A stretch of 64,000 bases of DNA from Citrobacter sp. Cu233. GTDB taxonomy: Bacteria; Pseudomonadota; Gammaproteobacteria; Enterobacterales; Enterobacteriaceae. The notes below the pieces were generated by a model. It made no database searches, was not told the DNA's origin, and saw only the letters and a list, made by a program, of their open reading frames with translations. Every line of letters starts with the position of its first letter. The stretch's first letter is position 1. This document shows, one piece after another, positions 1 to 8,909 of this stretch. The position numbers and the translations under genes are program-made. The DNA lies in contig NZ_JAOWIF010000031.1 of the NCBI RefSeq assembly GCF_030332225.1, forward strand, positions 62,001-126,000. Reading direction: 5' to 3'.

Positions 1-9
1 AGTAATATA

Positions 10-37
10 CCGGAGGCAACAGATTCATTACCTCCGG
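10..37. terminator. Inverted repeat downstream of the sugar operon
   Basis: CCGGAGG at 10-16 pairs with CCTCCGG at 31-37 around a 14-base loop. It lies just past the stop of the last gene of the minus-strand operon (53). No clear U-run follows on the minus strand, so it may be a weak terminator or a 3' stabilising hairpin. Confidence 0.45.
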
Positions 38-52
38 AACAGCTGCCTGGCG

Positions 53-652
53 TTACTTACCACGGCTCAGCGTTAACCCCACATCACCGCCGGGATGCAC
101 AGACAACAACGTCTCCTTTGAGTAGCCGCTTTCGCTCATCAGGCAGGCGCAGGCGGCATCAAAGATTGCCAGTACCAGCATTATTGACGTGGTTGCCAGC
201 ATGTTTAGCGGATCGGCTTCGCGCTGTACGCCGGTGGAAATAACCAGTCGCGACGCCCTGGCGATAGCGGAGTTCGGGTTTTCAGTCACGCTGATTACCG
301 ATACATTCTTCTCAGCAAGCCCTGGCAGCAGCCGGGTGAGTTCATCTGAATTGCCCCCGCGTGACAGCATGATGACCAGATCATCGGCACGTAAAAAACC
401 CAGGTCGCCATGTGCGGCGTCAGTGGCATTGAGGTAAATTGCCGGACGCTCCACGCAGGCAAGCATATGCGCCACTTTACGTGCTGCAATGCCAGACGTG
501 CCGACGCCAGTGACGACGATTTTCCCCGTGCAATCGCGCAGTTCCGCCATCAGTGACAGCCAGGTTTGCTCGGTCAGATGCTCTCTCAGTCCCGCGAGAG
601 CATCGCTGTAGAGTTGCCATACGCCGCTGGCCTGAGACCAGGAATCATTCAT
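53..652 (-). CDS. SIS-domain sugar-phosphate isomerase homologue (KdsD/GutQ-like, no CBS domains)
   Basis: 199 aa, a single SIS domain. It matches the catalytic half of arabinose-5-phosphate isomerases (KdsD, GutQ): GVGTSG at residues 49-54, AAHGDLG at 79-85, and VHPGG with His186. The C-terminal CBS pair of KdsD is missing. By alignment with KdsD, Glu152 and His193 are kept (Glu145, His186), but Lys59 is Thr52 and Glu111 is Asn101. The reaction may therefore differ from ribulose-5-P/arabinose-5-P interconversion; a 6-phospho-3-hexuloisomerase-like or other aldose-ketose phosphate isomerase role is possible. Its ATG overlaps the kinase stop (ATGA), so the two are translationally coupled. Inferred role: acts on the phosphosugar made by the upstream kinase. 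The substrate is unknown. Confidence 0.75.
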   Translation of the reverse strand: MNDSWSQASGVWQLYSDALAGLREHLTEQTWLSLMAELRDCTGKIVVTGVGTSGIAARKVAHMLACVERPAIYLNATDAAHGDLGFLRADDLVIMLSRGGNSDELTRLLPGLAEKNVSVISVTENPNSAIARASRLVISTGVQREADPLNMLATTSIMLVLAIFDAACACLMSESGYSKETLLSVHPGGDVGLTLSRGK

Positions 653-2286
653 GCGTCCTCCTGCATCAGCTCGCGGTACTTCATGTGGTCCTGATACATC
701 TCGTGGAATACCCGGTATTTGCGATCGTAGTACTGCTTAATACGGTTAGTTTGTGGTGTGACCGTCTTACCAATACGACTCATTGCCGACATGGCTTCCG
801 GGAGGGTGTCAAAAACACCTGCCGCGATGGTTCCCATCATCGCGCTACCCAGCAGCATGGCTTCGCTCTCTTCTGGCAGCAACATTGCGCAACCCGTGGC
901 GTTAGCATGTTCCTGAACGAAGATCGGGTTCTTTGTCCCGCCGCCGCTGGCCATAATCGTATCGATGGTGTAACCACTTTGATTCATCGTCTCGATAATA
1001 TGACGTGTCCCCAGGGCAATGGCCTGGATAGTTGCCAGATACTGCAACGCCATGTCTTCTGGCGTGCGGGATAGCTTCAGCCCGGTGATTGCCCCTGTGA
1101 GCGTTGGGTTTGCGCGCGGTGAGCGGTTGCCGTGGAAATAGGGCAGGATATGCATGTCGCGGGTCAGGAAGGCGATATCTTCCGGCTCACCGGCCATTTT
1201 ACGCAGCAGTGCGTTCAGGACTTCGTAAATGGTTTGTCCCTGGGACTTCGCTTGCGCCAGTAGTGTTTCATAGCACGGATGCGACTGAATGACGTGGTCG
1301 ATTAACGCCCCGGTCGCTGACTGCCCGCCTTCATTCAGCCAATACCCTGGCAGAACAGCAGAGTAGTAGGGACCCCAGATGCCGCTGATAAAACGGGGTT
1401 CTTTGGAAATGGCCATATGGCCAGTGGAGGTCCCGCCAATCAGTGCGACACGACGGTCGAAATCCGCCACTTCGCCGGAAACGCCGCAGGCGCCGAGTGT
1501 GCCGAGCGTACCTGCGTGGGCATCGATGATCGATACGCTGACGGCAGTCCCCGGAATCAGCCCCATTTCGCTGGCGGCTCGTGCCGACAGCCCATGACCG
1601 AGTGGTTCACCCATGGTTTTTACGTAGCGGCCAATTTTGGCAGCATCGTGCTCCAGTAAATCTTCCAGACCGATCTGGCGGAAGTAGCTGGCATCCCATT
1701 TGTCTTCATGGCCCATATAGGTCCATTTGCATACCGTTGAGCACAGCGAGCGCGTGTCGTCTCCGGTCGCACGCCAGGTGAGGAAGTCTGGCAAATCAAA
1801 GTAGTAACCTGCATTGGCCCAAGTATTGGGCATATGCTGCTTCAGCCACAACAGTTTTGGCGTCTGCATTTCCGGCGAAATAATTCCGCCAACGTAGTCC
1901 AGCACCCGATGGTGCTGGGCGTTAATCCGCTCGGCCTGGGTAATGGCGCGGTGGTCCATCCACACGATAATGTTCTGTTCGCTGCGCCCGGAAGGGCTGA
2001 TGGTCAGCGGTTTGCCTTCTTTATCCAGCACCACTAATGAACAGGTGGCGTCAAAGCCCAGACCTTTCACCTGAATCGGGTTGATATCTGACTGGTTGAT
2101 GGCATCGCGAACCGCGTTACACACTGCCTGCCAGATGTTATCGGAGGACTGCTCAACGAAATCGGCTTGCGGACGGTAAATCTCGATGGCCCGACTGGCC
2201 TGGCCGACCATCCTGCCGTTGAGATCAAACACGCCTGCCCGGGCGCTTCCGGTTCCGACATCCACACCAATAAAGTAACTTGCCAT
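649..2286 (-). CDS. FGGY-family pentulose kinase (D-ribulokinase-like)
   Basis: 545 aa, full length for the FGGY pentulose-kinase subfamily that includes Yersinia and eukaryotic FGGY/YDR109C proteins, some shown to phosphorylate D-ribulose. The N-terminal ATPase-fold signature [15 protein letters not shown] is at residues 7-21. The Asp in SIIDAHAG, mid-protein, is the expected catalytic base. GGTSTGH and ASGGGTKNP form the later phosphate and adenosine contacts. It probably phosphorylates the sugar delivered by the upstream ABC transporter in the cytoplasm. It starts 17 bp after the second permease gene and overlaps the SIS gene by four bases. Ribulose, xylulose or another ketose are all possible substrates; sequence alone does not decide. 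Confidence 0.82.
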   Translation of the reverse strand: MASYFIGVDVGTGSARAGVFDLNGRMVGQASRAIEIYRPQADFVEQSSDNIWQAVCNAVRDAINQSDINPIQVKGLGFDATCSLVVLDKEGKPLTISPSGRSEQNIIVWMDHRAITQAERINAQHHRVLDYVGGIISPEMQTPKLLWLKQHMPNTWANAGYYFDLPDFLTWRATGDDTRSLCSTVCKWTYMGHEDKWDASYFRQIGLEDLLEHDAAKIGRYVKTMGEPLGHGLSARAASEMGLIPGTAVSVSIIDAHAGTLGTLGACGVSGEVADFDRRVALIGGTSTGHMAISKEPRFISGIWGPYYSAVLPGYWLNEGGQSATGALIDHVIQSHPCYETLLAQAKSQGQTIYEVLNALLRKMAGEPEDIAFLTRDMHILPYFHGNRSPRANPTLTGAITGLKLSRTPEDMALQYLATIQAIALGTRHIIETMNQSGYTIDTIMASGGGTKNPIFVQEHANATGCAMLLPEESEAMLLGSAMMGTIAAGVFDTLPEAMSAMSRIGKTVTPQTNRIKQYYDRKYRVFHEMYQDHMKYRELMQEDA

Positions 2287-2303
2287 AATTTTTTCTCCTG
2301 GAA

Positions 2304-3257
2304 TCAGGCTTTACGATTCTGTAATGCGATAAAGAGGATCAGCACCGCGCCCCACAGCGCCATCGTCAGATAGCTACTGACCCCCAGCAAGTTAAGGCCG
2401 CTTTCCAGCATTTGCAGCACAATAAGCGCCAGCACCAGGCCGATAATGCGCCCGAAGCCGCCATCCGGGTTGATGCCGCCGAGTACGGAAGCAAGGATGG
2501 TCACCAACAGGTAGGATTCTCCATATCCGGCTTTCGCCGAGTTGAATTTCGCCATCATCAGAATGGCGGCTACCCAGCCGAGCAGTGCCGAAATGACGTA
2601 CACGGAAATCTGTACCCGAACGGTATTCACACCGCTGTAGCGGGTTGCCTGTTCATTGGAGCCGACGAGATACAGGCTGCGCCCTAATGTGGTGTGTTCG
2701 AGCAGAACCCACAGCAGGATCGCCACAAGGAAAAAGAGCAGCAGCGCCACCGGAATCCCGGCAATCGTTGCGTTGCCAAGATATTGAATCGCCGTCGGGA
2801 AGCCGGAGATGACCGTCCCGTTAGACAGCAGAATATTCAGCCCGGAGATAAGCGTCATGGTGCCGAGCGTGGCGAGAATAGGCGACACACCGACCCAGGC
2901 GATCAGCGCGCCGTTCAGGGTGCCGATAGCAACTGCCACGGCGGCACCCGCCAGCAGGGCAATGACCAGAAACAGCGGGTTATCCGGATGGGTGACGATA
3001 ACGGCTGCCATCACCAGCGAGCAGGCGTTCGCCCCGGCAATAATCGACAGGTTAATGCCGCCGGTCAGCATGGTCATGCCCATTCCCAGGGCCAGCATGC
3101 CGAGGATCGGTAACTGCGAGCCGATGGACTGAAAGTTAGCAATGCTGAAAAAACGGCTGCCGAGCAGAGCCGAGAAGACCAGTGCGACGACCACAATAAT
3201 GACGCATTGCAGGCGAATGATGGCATCACCGGGTAAAAATCTGGCGATTGTTTTCAT
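2304..3257 (-). CDS. Sugar ABC transporter permease (RbsC/LsrD-type), second subunit
   Basis: 317 aa, very hydrophobic, with about eight to ten predicted membrane helices. It belongs to the BPD_transp_2 family of ribose/AI-2/galactose-type importers; the typical GGINLS (residues ~66-71) and [12 protein letters not shown] (~258-269) motifs are present. Its start codon lies one base past the stop of the other permease, which suggests coupled translation and a heterodimeric channel as in LsrCD rather than an RbsC homodimer. It would form half of the inner-membrane path for the sugar bound by the periplasmic protein. Confidence 0.85.
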   Translation of the reverse strand: MKTIARFLPGDAIIRLQCVIIVVVALVFSALLGSRFFSIANFQSIGSQLPILGMLALGMGMTMLTGGINLSIIAGANACSLVMAAVIVTHPDNPLFLVIALLAGAAVAVAIGTLNGALIAWVGVSPILATLGTMTLISGLNILLSNGTVISGFPTAIQYLGNATIAGIPVALLLFFLVAILLWVLLEHTTLGRSLYLVGSNEQATRYSGVNTVRVQISVYVISALLGWVAAILMMAKFNSAKAGYGESYLLVTILASVLGGINPDGGFGRIIGLVLALIVLQMLESGLNLLGVSSYLTMALWGAVLILFIALQNRKA

Positions 3258-3258
3258 C

Positions 3259-4248
3259 TCAAAGCTCCCTTGCCAGTTTGCGTTTTTCGTTCCAGGCCGT
3301 GGCGCTGATGCTGACCAGGATAATGGCGCCGCTGAACACGGTATGCCAGTAAGAGGAGACGCTGAGCAGCGTCAGGCCGTTTTGTAAGAAGGCCAGCAGG
3401 ACAACGCCAAGCAACGTTCCGGTTAACGTGCCACGTCCACCGCTCATGCTGGTTCCCCCGAGTACCACCGCTGCCAGCACTGTTAGCTCAAAACCAAGCA
3501 GTGAATTGGGGGCCACAGACTGGGTGATTTGCGCCTGCACCACGGCGGCGACACCCGCCAGAATGCCCATATAGCCATACACGTAGAAATGCAGTTTCAG
3601 CAGGTTAAGTCCCAGACGCGAGGCCGCATCACGGTTGCCGCCCATGGCGTAAACCTGACGGCCAAGACGGGTATAGTTCATCAGTACGGCCGTAAAGATG
3701 ATTACAGCGGCCAGGCACAGCAGGGGCAGCGTCAAACCGTAGTCATAACCGTCCGCGGCGGTGAACGAGAGCCAGTTGATGCCGTTCATAAACCAGTCGG
3801 GGAAGCCATACAGCCAGGTGCCTTTGGTGGTGTAAACCAGTAGGCCGTAATAAACGTTCAACGTGGCGATAGTAATGATGATCGCCGGGACGCGCAGCCA
3901 GTAGACCAGGAAGCCGTTGATGAGTCCGAGCAGCAGACCCACTGCAACCGCAATCGCCAGCGCCAGTGCGAAGTTGCCGCCGTGGCCGATCACCCAACTG
4001 GCCATCGCGTATTGGGCAATGGCGGTCATGGCCGGGAAGGAGATGTCGATACCGCCGGAAATCAACACCACAAACAGCCCACAGGCAAGGATGCCAAGAA
4101 TCGCGTAGCTGGTCGCCACATCTGTCAGGTTCCCCAGTGACAGAAACTCATCGGTGCTGATACTCAGCCCGACGGCAAGCGCCACGACCAGAAGGCCCAG
4201 CCAGAACTCATGTTGCCCGATTAAACGGGAGAAACGCAGACTATTCAT
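3259..4248 (-). CDS. Sugar ABC transporter permease (RbsC/LsrC-type), first subunit
   Basis: 329 aa, polytopic inner-membrane protein of the BPD_transp_2 family. Motifs seen are SGGIDISFPAM near residue 64 and LGGTSMSGGRGTLTG near residue 263, where these permeases contact the ATPase and bend in the membrane. The ATG lies inside the end of the ATPase gene (8-bp overlap), so it is translationally coupled. It is clearly distinct in sequence from the neighbouring permease, so the pair probably makes a heterodimer. Confidence 0.85.
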   Translation of the reverse strand: MNSLRFSRLIGQHEFWLGLLVVALAVGLSISTDEFLSLGNLTDVATSYAILGILACGLFVVLISGGIDISFPAMTAIAQYAMASWVIGHGGNFALALAIAVAVGLLLGLINGFLVYWLRVPAIIITIATLNVYYGLLVYTTKGTWLYGFPDWFMNGINWLSFTAADGYDYGLTLPLLCLAAVIIFTAVLMNYTRLGRQVYAMGGNRDAASRLGLNLLKLHFYVYGYMGILAGVAAVVQAQITQSVAPNSLLGFELTVLAAVVLGGTSMSGGRGTLTGTLLGVVLLAFLQNGLTLLSVSSYWHTVFSGAIILVSISATAWNEKRKLAREL

Positions 4249-5749
4249 TGATTACCTCGACCACTTCAGCAATCTCATCTTCACGACAGTGATGGGGGTT
4301 AAATTCCGCTACCAGCTTGCCGCGGCGCATCACCAGCACGCGATGGCTGTTGTAATACGCTTCCGGAATTTCATCGCAAATCATCAGTACCGCCATCCCC
4401 TGTTCCGCCAGGTCGCGGGCTATCTGATAAATGCCTTCTTTGTTGGCGATATCGACGCCAACGGTAGGCGAGTCGAGGATCAGGATGCGCGGATTGGTCG
4501 CCACCCATTTAGCAATGGCGATACGCTGGGCATTACCACCAGAAAGTGTTTTGACCGGCAGATGTGGATCGGAGACTTTAATGTTTAGCTCGTGGATCAG
4601 GTCAGCGACCAGCTTTTGCGCTTTGTGATGATCGAGCAGGCCGCTGCGGGTATGCAGTTGGTCAAATACCGTGACGATAGTGTTGTCATAGATCGACTGC
4701 TCCATGATAAGCCCCTGCGTCAGGCGATCTTCTGAGACGTAGCCTATCCCGTGCTTAATGGCATCGTGGTTATTGCGAAGCGTGACCGGTTGACCGTTAA
4801 TGCGCATTTCACCGCTTTCAGGATGCGTCATACCGAACAGGCTCAGACAGAGCTCGGTACGTCCGGCACCCAGCAGACCAACAATGGAAACTATCTCGCC
4901 GCCGTGCAGCGACAGATTAATATCCTGATACTTCCCGCGACGACTCAGGTTGCGCAGCTCAAGCAGCGGTTCCCGATCGTCGAATGATTTCTCCGGCAGC
5001 GGGCTGTAGTGGAAGCGTTGTCCGGTCATCAGGAAGGCCAGCTCGTGGCTGTCCAGTTCGCTGGCAGGGTACGTGCCTACCAGTTTGCCGTCGCGCATCA
5101 CGCTGATGCGGTCCGCCACTTCCATCACCTCATCAAGACGATGGCTGACAAACACCACGCAAATCCCGGCCGCTTTCAGTTCGTTGACCACCCGCAGCAG
5201 ACCGTTAACTTCCTGGCGGGTCAGAGAGGCGGTGGGTTCATCCATAATGACCAGTCGGGCATCGGCGGCGATCGCCCGGCAAATAGCGACCAGTTGTCGG
5301 TCGGCAATCGAGAGTTTTTCGACTTTTTTATCGGGATCAATGTTCACTCCGATGCGTTTCATGGCCGCCAGCGCCTGCTGCTTCATGGCACCACGCCGTA
5401 CCCAGATATCGCCGCCGGGCAGGTAGCGGTTAACCGCAATATTCTCCGCGACGCTAAAATTGGGAAACAACGACAGGTCCTGATAAATAACCTGAATACC
5501 ATAGTGGGAAGAGAGTTGCGGTGTCAGATGATGGAACAGTTTGCCATCGAGTAAAATCTGCGCCCCTTTTTCAGGGTGATAGACCCCGGAAATCACTTTA
5601 ATGATGGTGCTCTTACCACAGCCGTTTTGACCCGCCAGACAGTGAACTTCGCCTTTTTTCAGCGTCAGATTCACGTTATCCAGCGCCAGCACGCCCGGGA
5701 ATTGTTTGCTGATATTCTCAAGAGTGATAAATGCGGTGGTGTCTGTCAT
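4241..5749 (-). CDS. Sugar ABC transporter ATP-binding protein (RbsA/LsrA-type, two NBDs)
   Basis: 502 aa from the ATG at 5749; an in-frame TTG at 5755 is possible, but the AGGGG ribosome-binding site fits the ATG better. Two tandem nucleotide-binding domains. NBD1 has Walker A GQNGCGKST, Walker B LVIMDEPTAS and a poor signature (KLSIADRQ). NBD2 has a degenerate P-loop (GLLGAGRTE) but a good signature LSGGNAQR and Walker B ILILDSPTVG. This asymmetric arrangement is the norm for RbsA/MglA-class sugar ATPases. It would power uptake through the two permeases. Confidence 0.87.
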   Translation of the reverse strand: MTDTTAFITLENISKQFPGVLALDNVNLTLKKGEVHCLAGQNGCGKSTIIKVISGVYHPEKGAQILLDGKLFHHLTPQLSSHYGIQVIYQDLSLFPNFSVAENIAVNRYLPGGDIWVRRGAMKQQALAAMKRIGVNIDPDKKVEKLSIADRQLVAICRAIAADARLVIMDEPTASLTRQEVNGLLRVVNELKAAGICVVFVSHRLDEVMEVADRISVMRDGKLVGTYPASELDSHELAFLMTGQRFHYSPLPEKSFDDREPLLELRNLSRRGKYQDINLSLHGGEIVSIVGLLGAGRTELCLSLFGMTHPESGEMRINGQPVTLRNNHDAIKHGIGYVSEDRLTQGLIMEQSIYDNTIVTVFDQLHTRSGLLDHHKAQKLVADLIHELNIKVSDPHLPVKTLSGGNAQRIAIAKWVATNPRILILDSPTVGVDIANKEGIYQIARDLAEQGMAVLMICDEIPEAYYNSHRVLVMRRGKLVAEFNPHHCREDEIAEVVEVINE

Positions 5750-5852
5750 GGACAATACCCCTGCGAGCGTCCTGACGGACGCTGAGTGTTAGTTTGGTAG
5801 ATAGCGCCGACCAGACGGTCGGCGTTAAGGTTCCCTGGTGTTGGCTAAAGCC

Positions 5853-6836
5853 TTAGAAACCGAGTGATTGTGCGTTGTCTTTGGTGACTTCGAGGATCTT
5901 GTTAAAGCGGATCACTTTCTTCTCCATGTCGATATCGGCTTTCCCTAAACCATCGATACTCAGATCTGCATTGACCTCTTTGCCCTGTAACAGTTGATCG
6001 GCAACCGTGACCAGCGCGTAGCCTGCATCTTTCGGATCCCACAGCAACGCTTTTTTGATGTCGCCACGCATCAGGTAAGGCGCGGCTTGTGCTGGCATAG
6101 CGATACCGACGACGGCAATCTTATCTTTGGCGCGTTTTTTCTGAACCGCCTGGCCTGCACCGATAGGACCCAGCGAGCCGAAACCGATAATGCCTTTCAT
6201 CTGCGGGTACGTTTTCATCAGATCCAGCGTGGTGGCATAGGACTTATCAATACTTTCCGCTACCGGCAGACGGGAGGTGACTTCGAACATCTCCGGGTAT
6301 TTTTCTTTCTGATACTTAATCGCGTAGTCTGCCCACGCGTTATGCAACGGCACGGTCAGTGAGCCGACATAGATGGCATAACCCCCTTTGCCGCCCATAC
6401 TTTTCGCCAGCTCATCAACGTTGGCCTGCGCGTATTTTTCACTGTCGATGGTTTCGATATCCCACTGGCCGATGTGCTCGTCCGGGGATTCGTGCGTCAG
6501 GACCACAATGCCTTTCTCGCGCGCTTTTTTCAGTACGGGTTCAAGGACTTTGGCATCGTTCGGCACCACGATGATCGCATTGACGTTTTTGGCGATCAGA
6601 TCTTCAATCACCTTTACCTGCTGAGCCGGATCTGGCGTAGAGGGACCGGTCTGGTAAGCGTTCACATCGAGTTTTTTTGCTGCTTCGTTCACGCCGGTTT
6701 CCATGCGGTTAAACCAGGGAATACCGGTGACTTTGGCAACCACAGCAATTTCATATTTTTCCGCCGCAAAGGACGTACCGGACAACATGCATGCAGAAAC
6801 CAGGGTTGCACTGAGTAATGCGAGTTTGAATTTCAT
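5853..6836 (-). CDS. Periplasmic sugar-binding protein, LsrB/RbsB-like
   Basis: 327 aa with a classical Sec signal peptide (basic MKFK, hydrophobic core, cleavage near SFA-AEK at residue 24). The rest is a type I periplasmic binding fold: repeated VPNDAKVLEPVLKKAREKG and GFGSLGPIGAGQAV elements, most like AI-2-binding LsrB and related sugar binders. It is the first gene of the minus-strand operon, about 100 bp ahead of the ATPase, a gap that allows higher expression of the binding protein than of the membrane parts. Ligand unknown: a pentose, a ketose or an AI-2-like furanose are reasonable candidates given the downstream FGGY kinase. Confidence 0.85.
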   Translation of the reverse strand: MKFKLALLSATLVSACMLSGTSFAAEKYEIAVVAKVTGIPWFNRMETGVNEAAKKLDVNAYQTGPSTPDPAQQVKVIEDLIAKNVNAIIVVPNDAKVLEPVLKKAREKGIVVLTHESPDEHIGQWDIETIDSEKYAQANVDELAKSMGGKGGYAIYVGSLTVPLHNAWADYAIKYQKEKYPEMFEVTSRLPVAESIDKSYATTLDLMKTYPQMKGIIGFGSLGPIGAGQAVQKKRAKDKIAVVGIAMPAQAAPYLMRGDIKKALLWDPKDAGYALVTVADQLLQGKEVNADLSIDGLGKADIDMEKKVIRFNKILEVTKDNAQSLGF

Positions 6837-7253
6837 AGTTGTACCTTTAGTAGGGGGCAGGGCATGTCACGGCGTGAAGTTAACAACGAATGGAAGAGGG
6901 AATGAACCATAAGTTTGAGGAATGTGATGTATGCCCATTATTGTTATTTTATGGATAAAGTATGGTTAATTTTTAGTTAAATTAAATGCGGATTGAATTT
7001 TTTATGGCATCATTTTTGTTAATTAAACATTAATATCAAACTTTTAATTAACATTTTCGTATCATTTGACGTAAATTGAAGCAATGAAATGTCTTTTTTA
7101 CGGTTGCGGGAAAATAAGAAATTGTCGAAATTGAGAACTGAATCGATACCGGAAAAGGGGGCTCAACATTTTTCCGTTCGATGATATGCTCACCACTCTT
7201 TTCGCCCAGGACGTCATCATTGTGGCGGCCTGTATTTCTACCGTGGAGAACTC
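6837..7253. promoter_or_regulatory. AT-rich divergent control region (sugar operon / zevAB-like genes)
   Basis: 417 bp without a gene, and far more AT-rich than its surroundings. It must hold the promoter of the minus-strand sugar operon and that of the plus-strand DUF1007 gene. The only strong internal structure is a 10-bp inverted repeat (7018-7027 and 7043-7052). No regulator gene for the sugar operon lies inside the window. Confidence 0.55.
7018..7052. promoter_or_regulatory. 10-bp inverted repeat, candidate operator
   Basis: GTTAATTAAA at 7018-7027 and TTTAATTAAC at 7043-7052 are exact reverse complements separated by 15 bases, so repeat centres are 25 bp apart. Each arm contains the palindrome TTAATTAA. 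AT-richness raises the chance of coincidence, but a perfect 10-bp match in the divergent promoter region makes it a candidate regulator site. Confidence 0.4.
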
Positions 7254-7892
7254 ATGCAACGCGTTCAACGCATCATTGTCACGTTGATCCTGGCTATCCT
7301 GTCTTTTAATGTCGGTGCGCATCCCCACAGTTTTATCCATCTGAAAACTGAGATAGTGAGCGACAATAACCAGTTTGTAGCGCTGAAAATGCGCTGGACG
7401 ATGGATGAAATCACCTCGGCTGACCTGCTGTACGATGCAGGCAATGCCAAACCGGGTGATGAGATCTGGAAAAAACTGGCGGCGGAAGTGATGGCCAATG
7501 TCCTCGGACAGCACTATTTCACCGAAGTGTGGCACAACGGGCAGAAAGTAAAGTTTAAAAACAGGCCGACGGAATATGGCATGGAGCGTGAGGAACATCA
7601 GGCGGTGTTGACGTTTGTTCTGCCGCTGGCCGAGCCGCAGCCGCTTTCCGGGCAGACCTATATTATTTCCACATTCGATCCCACCTACTACGTGGATATG
7701 AGCTATGACAAAGACAGCGATGCCTCTCTGGCGCGGACCCTACGCCAGCAATGTCGGATTTCCGTACATACGCCGACGCCGAATGAACAAACGCTGAGTT
7801 TTGCACAGTCGCTGGATAAAGAAGATGCACCGCCAGAGGATATGGAATTAGGTAAACAGTTTGCACAGACGGTGACGTTGCAATGTCAGTAA
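7254..7892 (+). CDS. DUF1007 periplasmic metal-handling protein, ZevA-like
   Basis: 212 aa. A signal peptide of about 22 residues ends at NVGA; the mature protein then begins HPHSFIH, a His-rich N-terminus typical of DUF1007 proteins. In Haemophilus influenzae the homologous pair ZevA (DUF1007) and ZevB (NicO family) supports zinc acquisition; that is known for the family, while the metal here is inferred. The SD GGAG at 7245-7248 supports the ATG at 7254. The stop overlaps the start of the transporter gene, so the two proteins are probably made together. Confidence 0.72.
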   Translation: MQRVQRIIVTLILAILSFNVGAHPHSFIHLKTEIVSDNNQFVALKMRWTMDEITSADLLYDAGNAKPGDEIWKKLAAEVMANVLGQHYFTEVWHNGQKVKFKNRPTEYGMEREEHQAVLTFVLPLAEPQPLSGQTYIISTFDPTYYVDMSYDKDSDASLARTLRQQCRISVHTPTPNEQTLSFAQSLDKEDAPPEDMELGKQFAQTVTLQCQ

Positions 7893-8863
7893 TGTACCGA
7901 CCACACACGGCCAGACGTCGTTGGCTTAGTCTATGGCCGTTGGCGCTGTTTTTGCTGCTGGCGACCGGTGGTGCACTGTGGTTATGGCAAGCCTGGCCGC
8001 AGGTGATGGTGAAAAGTATTGTCTGGCAGCGGGACGTTAATCAGCAGATGAGTGGGTTGCTCAAAGCGGTTGCTGCTAATCCGGCCCGGGCCGGGGGATC
8101 GCTGCTGTTGTTTAGTTTCCTGTATGGGGTACTACACGCGCTGGGGCCGGGACACGGGAAAATTGTTATTACCACCTGGCTTGCGACCCATCCGTCGAAG
8201 TTGAAGTCGAGTATCGGGCTGACGCTGGCTTCTTCGTTGTTACAGGGACTGGTCGCAATTGGGCTGGTGGTGGTGGTGCTCACGCTGCTGCAACTGCCCG
8301 CCCGGCAGCTGCATATGAGCAGTTTCTGGCTGGAGAAAGGGAGTTATGCGCTGGTTGGCGTGTTGGGCGTTTTATTGTGTGTCCGTGCGCTGAAGAAATT
8401 GCGCCAGCTGCTGTGCCGCCCGACATTCACCACCTTTACGCCGCACCATGTGCATCACGAGGGCTGTGGCTGCGGGCATCAGCATTTGCCCAACCCGGAA
8501 CAACTGCAAAGCGGCGATGACTGGCGTGCGCGACTGATGATAATTCTCTCTATGGGCATGCGCCCGTGTTCCGGCGCAATCATGGTGCTGCTGTTTAGCA
8601 AAGTGGTTGGCGTCTTTAGCTGGGGGATGGCGTCGGCGCTGGCGATGGCCGCGGGAACCTCCCTGACCATTACCTCGCTGGCGTTACTGGTACACAGTTT
8701 CCGTACGCTGGCGGTAAGACTTAGCGGAAATAAAGCGCCTGTGTTGTGGCGACAGATTGGCTGGACCATGCTGGCATTGGCCGGTGGTGCAATGTTAGTG
8801 GTTGCTGCGGTGGTGATGTGGATGAGTGCGGTGCCAGTGGGAAGGGGATTACGACCGTTTTAA
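7883..8863 (+). CDS. NicO-family metal transporter, ZevB-like
   Basis: 326 aa, about six to seven membrane helices. The family signature HALGPGHGK is near residue 88 and GMRPCSGAIMVLL near residue 229; both occur in nickel/cobalt/zinc permeases of the NicO/HoxN-RcnA class. A cytoplasmic or periplasmic loop holds a His/Cys cluster (HHVHHEGCGCGHQH, residues ~190-203) that could bind metal. Two starts are possible: ATG 7883, inside the preceding gene, or ATG 7892, which overlaps its stop as TAATG. Direction (import as in ZevB, or export as in RcnA) is not decided by sequence; the DUF1007 partner favours the ZevAB arrangement. Confidence 0.75.
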   Translation: MSVMYRPHTARRRWLSLWPLALFLLLATGGALWLWQAWPQVMVKSIVWQRDVNQQMSGLLKAVAANPARAGGSLLLFSFLYGVLHALGPGHGKIVITTWLATHPSKLKSSIGLTLASSLLQGLVAIGLVVVVLTLLQLPARQLHMSSFWLEKGSYALVGVLGVLLCVRALKKLRQLLCRPTFTTFTPHHVHHEGCGCGHQHLPNPEQLQSGDDWRARLMIILSMGMRPCSGAIMVLLFSKVVGVFSWGMASALAMAAGTSLTITSLALLVHSFRTLAVRLSGNKAPVLWRQIGWTMLALAGGAMLVVAAVVMWMSAVPVGRGLRPF

Positions 8864-8870
8864 GTTGTCG

Positions 8871-8899
8871 GCCCGGTAAGCGATAGCACGTTACCGGGC
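8871..8899. terminator. Hairpin between convergent zevB-like gene and suhB
   Basis: GCCCGGTAA (8871-8879) pairs with TTACCGGGC (8891-8899), an 11-base loop between. It sits between two convergent genes and may serve as a bidirectional terminator or REP-like element; there is no U-run. Confidence 0.45.
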
Positions 8900-8909
8900 A
8901 CGTCTGAGA

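Noticed and set aside
6919-6935. CRP-like half site (TGTGA) upstream of the sugar operon
   Set aside because: Only the left half matches; the right half reads GCCCA rather than TCACA.
8390-8500. His/Cys-rich loop as evidence for an RcnA-type nickel exporter
   Set aside because: RcnA has a much longer His run and is not paired with a DUF1007 protein; the context fits ZevB better, though transport direction stays open.
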